DNA of 52,307 nucleotides, from assembly GCF_014196525.1 (NCBI RefSeq), contig NZ_JACIDX010000025.1, positions 1-52,307 on the forward strand, in the 5' to 3' direction. The notes under the pieces are model-generated. The model made no database searches. It saw nothing but the letters and a program-made list of their open reading frames with translations, and was not told the DNA's origin. A program made the translations under genes and the position numbers. Origin of the DNA: Novosphingobium sediminicola (lineage in GTDB: Bacteria > Pseudomonadota > Alphaproteobacteria > Sphingomonadales > Sphingomonadaceae). Below, one piece after another: positions 1 to 7,878 of the stretch; within the stretch, counting starts at the first letter, position 1, and each line of letters opens with the position of its first letter.

Positions 1-899
1 AACAGGTCCGCGACCAGCCCGATATCGGCCACCTGGAAGATCGGCGCGTCCTCGTCCTTGTTGATGGCGATGATGGTTTTGCTGTCCTTCATGCCCGCCA
101 GATGCTGGATCGCCCCGGAAATGCCGACGGCCACATAGACCTGCGGCGCGACGATCTTGCCGGTCTGGCCCACCTGATAATCGTTGGGCACGTATCCCGC
201 GTCGACCGCCGCGCGGCTCGCGCCCACCGCCGCGCCCAGCTTGTCGGCCAGCGGCAGGATCGTGGCGGCAAAGGTCTCGGCATCCTTCAAGGCGCGACCG
301 CCCGAGACGATCACCTTGGCGCTGGTCAGTTCGGGGCGCTCACTCTTGGCGATCTCGGCGCCCACAAAGCTGGAGAGGCCCGCGTCGCCGGTGGTGGCGA
401 TGGTTTCGATGGCCGCGCTGCCGCCGCTCGCATCGGCCTTGGCAAAGGCGGTGCCGCGCACGGTGATCACCAGCCTGGCGTCACTGCTCTCGACCGTGGC
501 AATCGCATTGCCCGCATAGATCGGGCGGGTGAAGGTCTTGGGGCCTTCCACGCTCAGAATATCCGAGATCTGCGCCACATCGAGCAAGGCGGCCACGCGC
601 GGGGCGATGTTCTTGCCGGTGGTCGTCGCGGGGGCGACAAAGGCGTCATAGGAGCCCATCAGACCCACCACCAGCGGCGCGATGTTCTCGGGCAGGCCAT
701 GGCCATAGGCCGCATCATCGCCCACCAGCACCTTGGCCACGCCCGCGATCTTCGCGGCGGCATCAGCCACGCCCGACACGCCGGCCCCTGCCACCAGCAC
801 ATGCACTTCGCCCAGTTGCGAGGCCGCCGTTACCGCCGAAAGGGTGGCATCTTTGAGAGCCGCATTGTCATGTTCAGCCCACACCAAAACCTGCGCCAT
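1..899 (-). CDS. etfA: Electron transfer flavoprotein alpha subunit (3' end cut by window)
   Basis: This is the FAD-carrying subunit of the soluble ETF heterodimer, which accepts electrons from acyl-CoA dehydrogenases and passes them to ETF-ubiquinone oxidoreductase. The protein starts MAQVLVWAEHDN at position 899, and 299 complete codons are in the window. The EtfA signature YVAVGISGAIQH lies at residues 255-266 in the C-terminal FAD domain. EtfA proteins are usually about 310 residues, so only some ten residues are missing at the left edge. It follows etfB with a single base between the etfB stop and its own ATG, so the two are co-transcribed. The nearby acyl-CoA dehydrogenase gene is a natural electron donor, which is inference from context. 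Confidence 0.95.
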   Translation of the reverse strand, partial: MAQVLVWAEHDNAALKDATLSAVTAASQLGEVHVLVAGAGVSGVADAAAKIAGVAKVLVGDDAAYGHGLPENIAPLVVGLMGSYDAFVAPATTTGKNIAPRVAALLDVAQISDILSVEGPKTFTRPIYAGNAIATVESSDARLVITVRGTAFAKADASGGSAAIETIATTGDAGLSSFVGAEIAKSERPELTSAKVIVSGGRALKDAETFAATILPLADKLGAAVGASRAAVDAGYVPNDYQVGQTGKIVAPQVYVAVGISGAIQHLAGMKDSKTIIAINKDEDAPIFQVADIGLVADL

Positions 900-900
900 A

Positions 901-1647
901 TTACGCGACTCCCAGTTCTTTAAGCTTGCCCACCAGCGCATCGACATCGGCGACCTTCACGCCCGCGCTGCGCACCGCCGGTTCGGAAACCTTGAGCACC
1001 TTGACGCGCGGCGTCACATCCACGCCGTAATCGGCCGGGCTCTTGGTTTCGAGCTTCTTGCTCTTGGCCTTCATGATGTTGGGCAGGCTGGCATAGCGCG
1101 GCTCGTTCAGCCGCAGGTCGGTCGTGACAATCGCGGGCAGGCTCAGGCGCACCGTCTCCAGACCGCCGTCCACCTCGCGCGTCACCAGCACCGCGTCGCC
1201 ATCGACCTCGACCTTGGAGGCAAACGTCCCCTGCGGGCGGCCCAGCAGCGCGGCCAGCATTTGACCGGTCTGGTTATTGTCATCGTCAATCGCCTGCTTG
1301 CCCAGCAGCACCAGACCCGGCGCCTCCTCGCCCACAATCGCCTTGAGGATCCTGGCCACCGCCAGAGGCTCCACGCTCTCCTCACTGCTCACCAAAATCG
1401 CCCGGTCCGCCCCCATCGCCAGCGCCGAACGCAACGTCTCCTGTGCCTTCGCCGGGCCGATCGACACGACAACCACCTCGCTCGCCGCGCCCTTCTCCTT
1501 CAGGCGAACCGCCTCCTCAACCGCGATCTCGTCAAACGGGTTCATGCTCATCTTCACATTCGACAAGTCAACGCCCGAACCGTCCGCCTTCACACGAGGC
1601 TTCACGTTGTAATCGATCACTCTTTTGACAGGCACGAGTATCTTCAT
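901..1647 (-). CDS. etfB: Electron transfer flavoprotein beta subunit
   Basis: This is the AMP-binding subunit of ETF and is 248 residues long, the usual family length. It starts MKILVPVKRVIDYN and has the family motifs NPFDEIAVEEA (about residue 37) and a later region around DLRLNEPRYASLPNIMKAK. The ATG at 1647 was chosen over one five codons upstream because a GAGGA ribosome site lies 8 nt before it and because EtfB proteins begin with MKILVPVK. A perfect inverted repeat lies just upstream at 1664-1680, suggesting control by the divergently transcribed GntR regulator. Together with etfA it forms a two-gene operon read leftward. Confidence 0.96.
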   Translation of the reverse strand: MKILVPVKRVIDYNVKPRVKADGSGVDLSNVKMSMNPFDEIAVEEAVRLKEKGAASEVVVVSIGPAKAQETLRSALAMGADRAILVSSEESVEPLAVARILKAIVGEEAPGLVLLGKQAIDDDNNQTGQMLAALLGRPQGTFASKVEVDGDAVLVTREVDGGLETVRLSLPAIVTTDLRLNEPRYASLPNIMKAKSKKLETKSPADYGVDVTPRVKVLKVSEPAVRSAGVKVADVDALVGKLKELGVA

Positions 1648-1663
1648 ATGCAGCATCCTCACA

Positions 1664-1680
1664 TAATGGTCATACCATTA
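1664..1680. promoter_or_regulatory. GntR/FadR-type operator between etfB and the GntR gene
   Basis: TAATGGT-CAT-ACCATTA is a perfect 7-bp inverted repeat with a 3-nt spacer. Its core GGT-N3-ACC matches what is known of FadR-subfamily sites (TGGTNNNACCA-like). It lies immediately upstream of the etfB ribosome site and 99 nt before the GntR start codon. Closely related dyads recur near 2593, 5051, 5071 and 13434. Binding by the neighbouring GntR protein is inference. Confidence 0.75.
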
Positions 1681-1778
1681 GAGCATTGCACACCTCTGTC
1701 AAGGCACTACGGTCTGGCCATTGCTCCTTTTTGCACAGGCGTTATACCGGAAGGCGTTTCCTTACAGAGTATATCGCC

Positions 1779-2516
1779 ATGCCACTTGCCCCCGCCGCCC
1801 GCCCTAATTTCGCCCCCATCAAGACCCAGCGCACCTTTGAAGTGATCTGCGAACAGATCAGGGCGCGACTGGCCAATGGGTCATTGAAAACGGGTGATAA
1901 ATTACCCGCTGAACGTGAACTGGCGCTGGAGTTTCAGGTGAGCCGCAGCGCGCTGCGCGAGGCGTTGCGCAGCCTGGAAATGGCCGGGATCATCCGCAAC
2001 ACCAAGGGTGTGAAGGGTGGCTCCTTCATTCAAGCGGCCGAACCAGACCGCATCATTCAGGCGATGCAGGACTATGTGCATCTGGGCAATGTCTCACTCG
2101 ATGAACTGACTGAGGCGCGTCTTGCCACACTGGATATCATCGTGCGCCTCGCCTGCGAAAGGGCGACCGAGGCGGATCTGGCCGAATTGGAGGCGATTGC
2201 CGAGCGCACCAAGCAGGAAAGCAGCGTCGAGGCGCGCTATGAATGCGCCGCGCAATGGTATGAAGTGCTCGCCCGGGCCACAAAGAACCGGATTTACGGC
2301 ATTTTCGTCAATTCGCTCTCCTCGATCCTGCATGAATTCGTTCAAGGCCCCGATTATCAAACCTTGCAGGAAACGCTGATCGATTCGCGGATGCGCCTGA
2401 TCCGCCATTTGCGCAAACGCGATGCCGAGGCCGCCGCGCTGGAAATGCGCAAGCATCTCGAACGCATCCATCGCCATGTTCGCAAAAATATGAAGGCGCG
2501 CACAGCCGCAGGCTAA
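1779..2516 (+). CDS. GntR-family transcriptional regulator, FadR/FCD subfamily
   Basis: This is a 245-residue DNA-binding regulator. An N-terminal winged helix (about residues 14-80) contains GDKLPAERELALEFQVSRSALREALR split over the usual helices, and an all-helical FCD ligand domain follows (about 95-235). The ATG at 1779 was chosen because the 31 upstream codons are not conserved-looking; its ribosome site is poor. In most FCD proteins a metal is held by one Asp and three His. Here the usual FH position reads WYE and the usual EHR reads SRMR, leaving mainly the last His (KHLERIH). The pocket may therefore bind an acyl-CoA or another non-chelated ligand, which is inference. It probably controls the genes with GGT-N3-ACC sites. 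Confidence 0.9.
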   Translation: MPLAPAARPNFAPIKTQRTFEVICEQIRARLANGSLKTGDKLPAERELALEFQVSRSALREALRSLEMAGIIRNTKGVKGGSFIQAAEPDRIIQAMQDYVHLGNVSLDELTEARLATLDIIVRLACERATEADLAELEAIAERTKQESSVEARYECAAQWYEVLARATKNRIYGIFVNSLSSILHEFVQGPDYQTLQETLIDSRMRLIRHLRKRDAEAAALEMRKHLERIHRHVRKNMKARTAAG

Positions 2517-2586
2517 GCGCCTTTTCACCCTCATCAATCCATCGGCGCCCATGATGCGCGATTGACCGGCCCGCGCCCTCATGCAA

Positions 2587-2601
2587 TAGGTAGGACCATT
2601 A
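2587..2601. promoter_or_regulatory. Putative GntR operator upstream of the CoA-transferase gene
   Basis: The sequence TAGGTAGGACCATTA contains the GGT-N3-ACC core with a good right half (ACCATTA, the same as at 1674-1680) and a weaker left half. It lies 21 nt before the CoA-transferase ATG, a position where bound protein would block transcription. Confidence 0.55.
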
Positions 2602-2621
2602 TACTATTTGAGGGAGAGCTC

Positions 2622-3812
2622 ATGTCCAACCCCTATCCCGGCCCCGCCCGCGACGCGCTTTCGGGCATTCGCGTGCTGGATTTCACCAGCGTCATGGCCG
2701 GCCCCTTTGCCTCGCGCATGCTGGCCGATCTGGGCGCGCAGGTGGTCAAGATTGAATCGCTCGAAGGCGATCAGGTCCGCGCCCGACCGCCCCGGCGCGA
2801 TGGGAAAAGCGCCTATTTCGGGCATCTCAATGCGGGCAAGCAATCGCTGGCCTGCAATCTCAAGGCCCCCGCCATCCGTAAACTGATCCAGCAGATGGTG
2901 CCCGGTTTCGACATCGTAATCGAAAATTTCCGCCCCGGTGTGATGGAGCGCTTCGGGCTGGATTACGCCACGCTATCGGCCATCAATCCCCGGCTGATCT
3001 ATTGCTCTATCTCTGGCTATGGCCAACATGGCCCCAAGGCGCATCACCCCGCCTATGCCCCCGTTATCCATGCGGCCAGCGGGTTTGATATGGTCAATCT
3101 CAACTATCAGGACGATTCCCAGCGCCCCGCGACAAGCGGCGTTTTCATCGCCGATGTGCTGGGCGGCACTCATGCCTTTGGCGCGATTCAGGCCGCGCTT
3201 TATCAGCGCGAAAAGACCGGTGTGGGCCAGAATATCGACGTTTCCATGCTGGAGGCCATGGTGGGCATGCTGGTTTATGAGACTCAGGCCGCGCAATTTC
3301 CCGGCGATGCGCGCCGCCCGCTCTACACCCCGCTGCGCACGCTCGATGGCTTTATCATGGTCGCGCCCACCAGCCCGCGCAATTTCGAGCAGTTGACGCA
3401 GGCCGTCGGCCATCCCGAATGGCAGCAGGACCCGCGCTTCCTCACCAACGCCGACCGCAATGCCAATTGGGCCAAGCTGCTCTCGCTGGTCGAGGAATGG
3501 ACCTGCCTTCAGACCGGAGCGCAGGCCGAAGCTATTCTGGCAAGCCATGGTGTGCCTTGCGCACTCTATCGCGGGGTCGAGGACGTGCTGAACGATCCGC
3601 AACTTGCCGCAAGAGGCGCCTTTACCCGGATCGACGATGGAGCGGGTCCTTACCTCGTCACCAATCCGCCGTTTCGCATGAGCGACTCGCGCTGTCATGC
3701 CCGCAATCATGTCTCGGCGCTGGGCGCGGATGGGGCAACGATTCTGGCGGCGGAACTGGGGCTGGGCGAGGCTGACCTTGCCGCTTTGCGTGCGGCGGGC
3801 GATCTGGTCTGA
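2622..3812 (+). CDS. Class III CoA-transferase (CaiB/BaiF family)
   Basis: This 396-residue protein is of the formyl-CoA/carnitine CoA-transferase family, which moves CoA between carboxylic acids through an aspartyl-CoA thioester. The N-terminus GIRVLDFTSVMAGPFASRML and the following LADLGAQVVKIE are family hallmarks. The likely catalytic Asp is D178 in GVFIADVLGGTHAFGA. The ATG at 2622 has GAGGGAGAG a few bases upstream. Within this cluster it may activate the acid made by the alcohol and aldehyde dehydrogenases to its CoA ester, ready for the acyl-CoA dehydrogenase. The specific substrate cannot be read from sequence. It converges on the acyl-CoA dehydrogenase gene with a strong hairpin between them. 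Confidence 0.92.
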   Translation: MSNPYPGPARDALSGIRVLDFTSVMAGPFASRMLADLGAQVVKIESLEGDQVRARPPRRDGKSAYFGHLNAGKQSLACNLKAPAIRKLIQQMVPGFDIVIENFRPGVMERFGLDYATLSAINPRLIYCSISGYGQHGPKAHHPAYAPVIHAASGFDMVNLNYQDDSQRPATSGVFIADVLGGTHAFGAIQAALYQREKTGVGQNIDVSMLEAMVGMLVYETQAAQFPGDARRPLYTPLRTLDGFIMVAPTSPRNFEQLTQAVGHPEWQQDPRFLTNADRNANWAKLLSLVEEWTCLQTGAQAEAILASHGVPCALYRGVEDVLNDPQLAARGAFTRIDDGAGPYLVTNPPFRMSDSRCHARNHVSALGADGATILAAELGLGEADLAALRAAGDLV

Positions 3813-3818
3813 TGGATG

Positions 3819-3847
3819 GTGGCGGGGCGCATTAAGCGCCCCGCCAC
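3819..3847. terminator. Bidirectional hairpin terminator
   Basis: A perfect 12-bp stem (GTGGCGGGGCGC with its complement) and an ATTAA loop fill the 42-bp gap between two convergent genes. There is no clear T-run on either side, so it may act as a strong hairpin or transcript 3' protector rather than a textbook intrinsic terminator. Confidence 0.7.
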
Positions 3848-3854
3848 GCAATAT

Positions 3855-4994
3855 TTAACGCAGCAATTCGCGCGCAATCGTGTTGCGCTGGATTTCCGAG
3901 GAACCTTCATAGATCCGCGTGATGCGTATATCGCGATAGAGCCGCTCGATGGCAAAGCCCTTGCAATAGCCCGAGCCGCCAAAGATCTGGAGCGCGGTGT
4001 CCACGGTGCGGCTGCCCGCCTCGGTGGCAAACAATTTGGCCATTGAGGCCAGTTCGCGCTTCTTCTCACCCTGATCGTAACGCCATGCAGCATCCAACAG
4101 CAGAAGACGCGCCGCGCGCATGTCGGTCGCCATGGTGGCGATATAGTGGCGGATGGCCTGAAAATCGGAAATCACGCCGCCAAAAGCAGGGCGTACCTTG
4201 GATTCGGCAATCGCCAGTTCCAGCGCATATTCACCCATGCCGACAGCCGTCGCGCCGACATTCATCCGCCCTTCGTTCAATCCTTCGAGCGCATAATGGA
4301 ACCCGCGCCCTTCCTCACCGATCACCGCATCGGCGGGCAATTGGCAATCGTCAAAGGCCAGCTCATAAACCCCCGGCGAGGCCGTGCCCATCAGTTCGAT
4401 CGTGCCCGTCACCGCAAAGCCGGGCGTGTCCTTGGGCATCAGAAAGGCGGTAATGCCGCCACGCGGCCCCTTGGACTTGTCGGTATAGGCATAGACGATC
4501 ACGTAATTGGCGTTCTTGCCGTTCGAGATATAGGTCTTGCTGCCATTGATGACCCAGCCATCGGCATTGCGCACAGCCGTCGTGCGCATCGAACCGGGAT
4601 CGGAGCCGGAGTTGGGCTCGGTCAGAGCAAAGGCGATGCCGATCTCGCCGGTGGCCATGCCGGGCAACAGGCGGGCTTTCTGTTCCTCGCTGCCATGCTG
4701 GATAATGTTCTTGGCGCCCGGCCCCATCAGCGGGCGCAATTCGGTCCAGAACTGGGGGGGCAAACGCGCCAGCTCGATCTGCACCACCGCCTGCGCCAGC
4801 GCGCCCAGCCCAAGGCCGCCATGTTCCTCAGGGAGCGCCATAGCGAAATAGCCGTTTTCGACCAGCGTCTTGCGCACGATCGGATCGACCTTGCCGGTTT
4901 CGTGAAAGGCGCGTTCATGGACCAGCAGGCCATTGACGATCTGACGCGTAACATCGCGAAATTCAGCGATTTCCTCGGGCAATTCAAAGTCCAT
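3855..4994 (-). CDS. Acyl-CoA dehydrogenase
   Basis: This 379-residue flavoenzyme introduces an alpha,beta double bond into an acyl-CoA and passes electrons to ETF. It has the N-terminal helical domain, the middle-domain motif FALTEPNSGSDPGSM and, at the C-terminus, IYEGSSEIQRN, whose Glu (E363) aligns with the catalytic base of medium-chain enzymes. Two in-frame ATGs exist at 5000 and 4994. The AGGAGG site touches the first and lies 6 nt before the second, so 4994 was chosen. Two tandem GGT-N3-ACC dyads stand upstream. With etfBA and the CoA-transferase it suggests a CoA-linked side-chain degradation step, though the chain length is unknown. Confidence 0.94.
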   Translation of the reverse strand: MDFELPEEIAEFRDVTRQIVNGLLVHERAFHETGKVDPIVRKTLVENGYFAMALPEEHGGLGLGALAQAVVQIELARLPPQFWTELRPLMGPGAKNIIQHGSEEQKARLLPGMATGEIGIAFALTEPNSGSDPGSMRTTAVRNADGWVINGSKTYISNGKNANYVIVYAYTDKSKGPRGGITAFLMPKDTPGFAVTGTIELMGTASPGVYELAFDDCQLPADAVIGEEGRGFHYALEGLNEGRMNVGATAVGMGEYALELAIAESKVRPAFGGVISDFQAIRHYIATMATDMRAARLLLLDAAWRYDQGEKKRELASMAKLFATEAGSRTVDTALQIFGGSGYCKGFAIERLYRDIRITRIYEGSSEIQRNTIARELLR

Positions 4995-5042
4995 CTGCAT
5001 CCTCCTTGTGGAAAGAGTTTGGGCACATCGGCGCCAAATCAC

Positions 5043-5079
5043 AAATGGTCGTACCATTTAATAAAAGGTCAGTCCATTT
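5043..5079. promoter_or_regulatory. Two tandem GntR-type operators between acyl-CoA dehydrogenase and LysR genes
   Basis: The first site, AAATGGT-CGT-ACCATTT (5043-5059), is a perfect inverted repeat. The second, AAAAGGT-CAG-TCCATTT (5063-5079), is imperfect. Their centres (5051 and 5071) are 20 bp apart, about two helical turns, so two dimers could bind the same DNA face. They sit in the shared promoter region of two divergent genes. Confidence 0.7.
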
Positions 5080-5126
5080 GAATTTCACGATTGGCGCGAG
5101 GCCATCCTTCCCCTACAATCCCCCCC

Positions 5127-6353
5127 ATGGCAGCCGATCCTTTCGACCTGAACCTGCGGCATTTGCGCGCCCTGCTCTATATTGCCGAAAAGGGCAGCAT
5201 CACGGCCGCCGCCGACAGCGTCAGCCTCTCGCAACCCGCGCTCACCCAAGGGCTGGCCAAGCTGGAGCGTCAGTTCGGCTATACGATGTTTGAGCGCAGA
5301 TCAGGCGGCATGGTGCCAACGCCCATGGGCGCCATTGTCATCGAACGCACCCGCGCCGCGCTCGATCATCTCTCCCATGCCACCAAGGGCCTTTCGGCGG
5401 TTTTCCAATATCCCGAACGCCTGATGACGATGACCCAGTTGCGGGCCTTTCTCGCGCTGGTCGAGGCCGGCGGTTTTGCCGCTGCGGCCCAGAGTAGCGG
5501 CATGTCGCAAACGGCGGTCCACCGCGCCGTGGGCGATCTGGAGCATATGATCGGGGGCCAATTGGTCGAGCGGCGCGGGCGGGCGGTCTGGCTTAATCCA
5601 TCGGGCAAGCGCCTTGCGCGCGGGGCGCGTCTGGCCGTGGCCGAAATCATTGCGGCTGTGGCCGATCTGGGCTTTGACAGCGGAGGCGAACAGATCGCTT
5701 TTGGCGCGCTGCCGCTCTCGCGCCCCTATCTGGTGCCCACGGCCATGGCGCGCATGGCCAACAGCCATCCCCACGCCGCCTTCAAAGTGCTGGAGGGAAG
5801 CTGGCGCGAACTGGTCGAACCGCTGCGCGATGGCGAGATTGACATGATCGTGGGCGCGCTGCGCCCCTTTGAGATCGCCGACCTTTATCAAATGCCGCTT
5901 TATGAGGACCGGTTGGTGATCGCGGCGGGCAGCCGACACCCGCTGGCCGGGGTGGCCGAACCGACGCTGGAGCAACTGGCCTCCTATCGCTGGATCGTGC
6001 CGCCCGCCAATTCGCCGCTGCGCGAACAATGGCAGCGCCTGTTCGATGGCGCGCCCCTGCCCCCTACGCCGGTGGAATGCGGATCGGTGATGATTATCGG
6101 CCGCCTGCTGACCGAGGGCGATTTTCTTACCCTGCTCTCGCCCGATCAGGTCGCGCTGCAAATCCGCAGCGGGCTGCTTACACAGATCGGCGCGCCTCTG
6201 GAACACAGCCGCCGCGTGATGGGCATCACCACGCGGCGCAGCTGGCGCCCCACCGCCACCCAGCATCACTTTCTCGAATGCCTTGAACAGGTGGCCACCG
6301 TCATGCGCTCAAGCACGGCCCAGCCCGAGCAACGCGGCACGGGCTGGGTATAA
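5127..6353 (+). CDS. LysR-type regulator with two tandem HTH domains
   Basis: The protein is 408 residues, about 100 longer than a normal LysR regulator, because the DNA-binding domain occurs twice. The first LysR wHTH spans about residues 8-75 (LRALLYIAEKGSITAAADS, then SLSQPALTQGLAKLE). The second spans about 101-167 (LRAFLALVEAGGFAAAAQS, then GMSQTAVHRAVGDLE). One effector-binding domain follows (about 188-400). The ATG at 5127 is preferred to a TTG at 5091, though neither has a clear ribosome site. It faces the acyl-CoA dehydrogenase gene divergently and ends 7 bp from the aldehyde dehydrogenase stop. It probably senses a pathway intermediate; the ligand is unknown. Confidence 0.92.
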   Translation: MAADPFDLNLRHLRALLYIAEKGSITAAADSVSLSQPALTQGLAKLERQFGYTMFERRSGGMVPTPMGAIVIERTRAALDHLSHATKGLSAVFQYPERLMTMTQLRAFLALVEAGGFAAAAQSSGMSQTAVHRAVGDLEHMIGGQLVERRGRAVWLNPSGKRLARGARLAVAEIIAAVADLGFDSGGEQIAFGALPLSRPYLVPTAMARMANSHPHAAFKVLEGSWRELVEPLRDGEIDMIVGALRPFEIADLYQMPLYEDRLVIAAGSRHPLAGVAEPTLEQLASYRWIVPPANSPLREQWQRLFDGAPLPPTPVECGSVMIIGRLLTEGDFLTLLSPDQVALQIRSGLLTQIGAPLEHSRRVMGITTRRSWRPTATQHHFLECLEQVATVMRSSTAQPEQRGTGWV

Positions 6354-6360
6354 TCGCGCG

Positions 6361-7848
6361 TCAGTCCAGATTGATCCACACAGATTTGGTTTCCAAATAA
6401 TCCTCGATGTGATGCGGCCCGGATTCACGCCCGAAACCGCTCAGCTTATAGCCGCCGAAAGGCACGCCCGGATCGAGCATCTGATAACAATTGACCCAGA
6501 CCGACCCGGCCTGAATGCCGCGCGCCATGCGATGCGCGGTGGACAGATCGCGCGTCCAAACCCCGCTGCCCAGGCCAAAGGGCGTGGCATTGGCCCGCGC
6601 CAGCACTTCCTCAACCGTGTCAAAGGCAAAGGCGCATAGCACCGGGCCGAACACTTCCTCGCGCGCGATGGTCATGTCATCGGCCACGCCGGTAAAGATC
6701 GTGGGTTCAACGAAGAACCCCTTATCCAGCCCCGCGCCCGCCATACGCGCGCCGCCCACCAGCGTGTGCGCGCCCTCCTGCCCGGCTCCGTCGATAAAGC
6801 TCAGAATGCGATCCATCTGGGGCGCAGAAACCACCGGACCGATCTGCGTTTCGGGGTCCAGCGGATCGCCCACGCGAATGGTGCGGGTGTAATCGGCCAG
6901 CCGGGCCATGAATTCATCATGGATCGAACGTTGGACAAACAGGCGTGTGCCCGCGCTGCAAATCTGGCCCGCATTGGCGAAAACGGCCATGGCGGCGGCG
7001 GGCACCGCCTTGTCCAGATCGGCATCGGCAAACACGATGTTGGGCGATTTGCCGCCCAGTTCCACGCTCACCCGCTTCATGGTCGAGGCGGCGGCATGCA
7101 GGATCTTTTCGCCCACACCGGTCGATCCGGTAAAGGCGATCTTGTCGATGCCGGGATGCGATGACAGAGCCGCCCCCGCATCGCCCAGCCCGGTCAGCAC
7201 GTTGATGACGCCTTCGGGCACCCCGGCCTCAAGGCACAATTCGCCAAAGCGCAGCGCCGAGAGCGGGGTCTGTTCGGCCGGTTTCATCACCATGGTGCAA
7301 CCGCTGGCCAACACCGGCGCGGCCTTCCAAACCGACATGCCGATGGGGCCGTTCCACGGGTTGATGGCCGCCACCACGCCGATCGGTTCTTTCAGCGTAT
7401 GCGAGAGCACATCGCCCGGCGCCGAATTGGGCAAAGTATCGCCCGCGATCAGGGTCGCCTGCCCCGCGTAATAGCGCAGCAGAGCGCCCGCCCGCCCCTT
7501 GCCCAAAATCGTGCGCGACACCGGCGCGCCCAGATCGAGCGTATCGAGCATCGCCAGTTCCTCGAAATGCTCCTCCACCAAATCGGCCAGACGCAGCATG
7601 ATGCGCTGGCGCTCGACCGGCTTCATCCGCCGCCATGGGCCTTCAAAAGCCGCGCGGGCCGCCTTTACGGCGCGGTCAACATCCTCCGCCCCGCCCTGCG
7701 CCACGCGGGCCAGCAGATCGCCGGTGGCCGGATTGCGCGTTTCAAATCGCTGGCCCGACAGGGCAGGCACGCGCGCGCCGCCGATCAGCATGTCCTGCTC
7801 CATCCGGTCGAGCATGGCAGGAGGCTTGCGCATCAGGGTCATTTCCAT
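6361..7848 (-). CDS. NAD(P)-dependent aldehyde dehydrogenase
   Basis: This 495-residue member of the ALDH superfamily oxidises an aldehyde to its acid. Visible elements are the oxyanion Asn in PWNGP (N166), the nucleotide-binding loop FTGSTGVGE (about 239-247), the general-base Glu in VELGGKSPN (E263) and the nucleophile in GQICSAGTR (C297). The ATG at 7848 has GGAGAG 7 nt upstream. It is the last gene of a leftward five-gene operon after the GMC oxidoreductase, with 30 bp between the two. The pairing suggests it finishes the oxidation begun by that enzyme. The substrate cannot be set from sequence. Confidence 0.94.
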   Translation of the reverse strand: MEMTLMRKPPAMLDRMEQDMLIGGARVPALSGQRFETRNPATGDLLARVAQGGAEDVDRAVKAARAAFEGPWRRMKPVERQRIMLRLADLVEEHFEELAMLDTLDLGAPVSRTILGKGRAGALLRYYAGQATLIAGDTLPNSAPGDVLSHTLKEPIGVVAAINPWNGPIGMSVWKAAPVLASGCTMVMKPAEQTPLSALRFGELCLEAGVPEGVINVLTGLGDAGAALSSHPGIDKIAFTGSTGVGEKILHAAASTMKRVSVELGGKSPNIVFADADLDKAVPAAAMAVFANAGQICSAGTRLFVQRSIHDEFMARLADYTRTIRVGDPLDPETQIGPVVSAPQMDRILSFIDGAGQEGAHTLVGGARMAGAGLDKGFFVEPTIFTGVADDMTIAREEVFGPVLCAFAFDTVEEVLARANATPFGLGSGVWTRDLSTAHRMARGIQAGSVWVNCYQMLDPGVPFGGYKLSGFGRESGPHHIEDYLETKSVWINLD

Positions 7849-7878
7849 GGGGGATCTCTCCAAATCTGTCTGGCGGCC

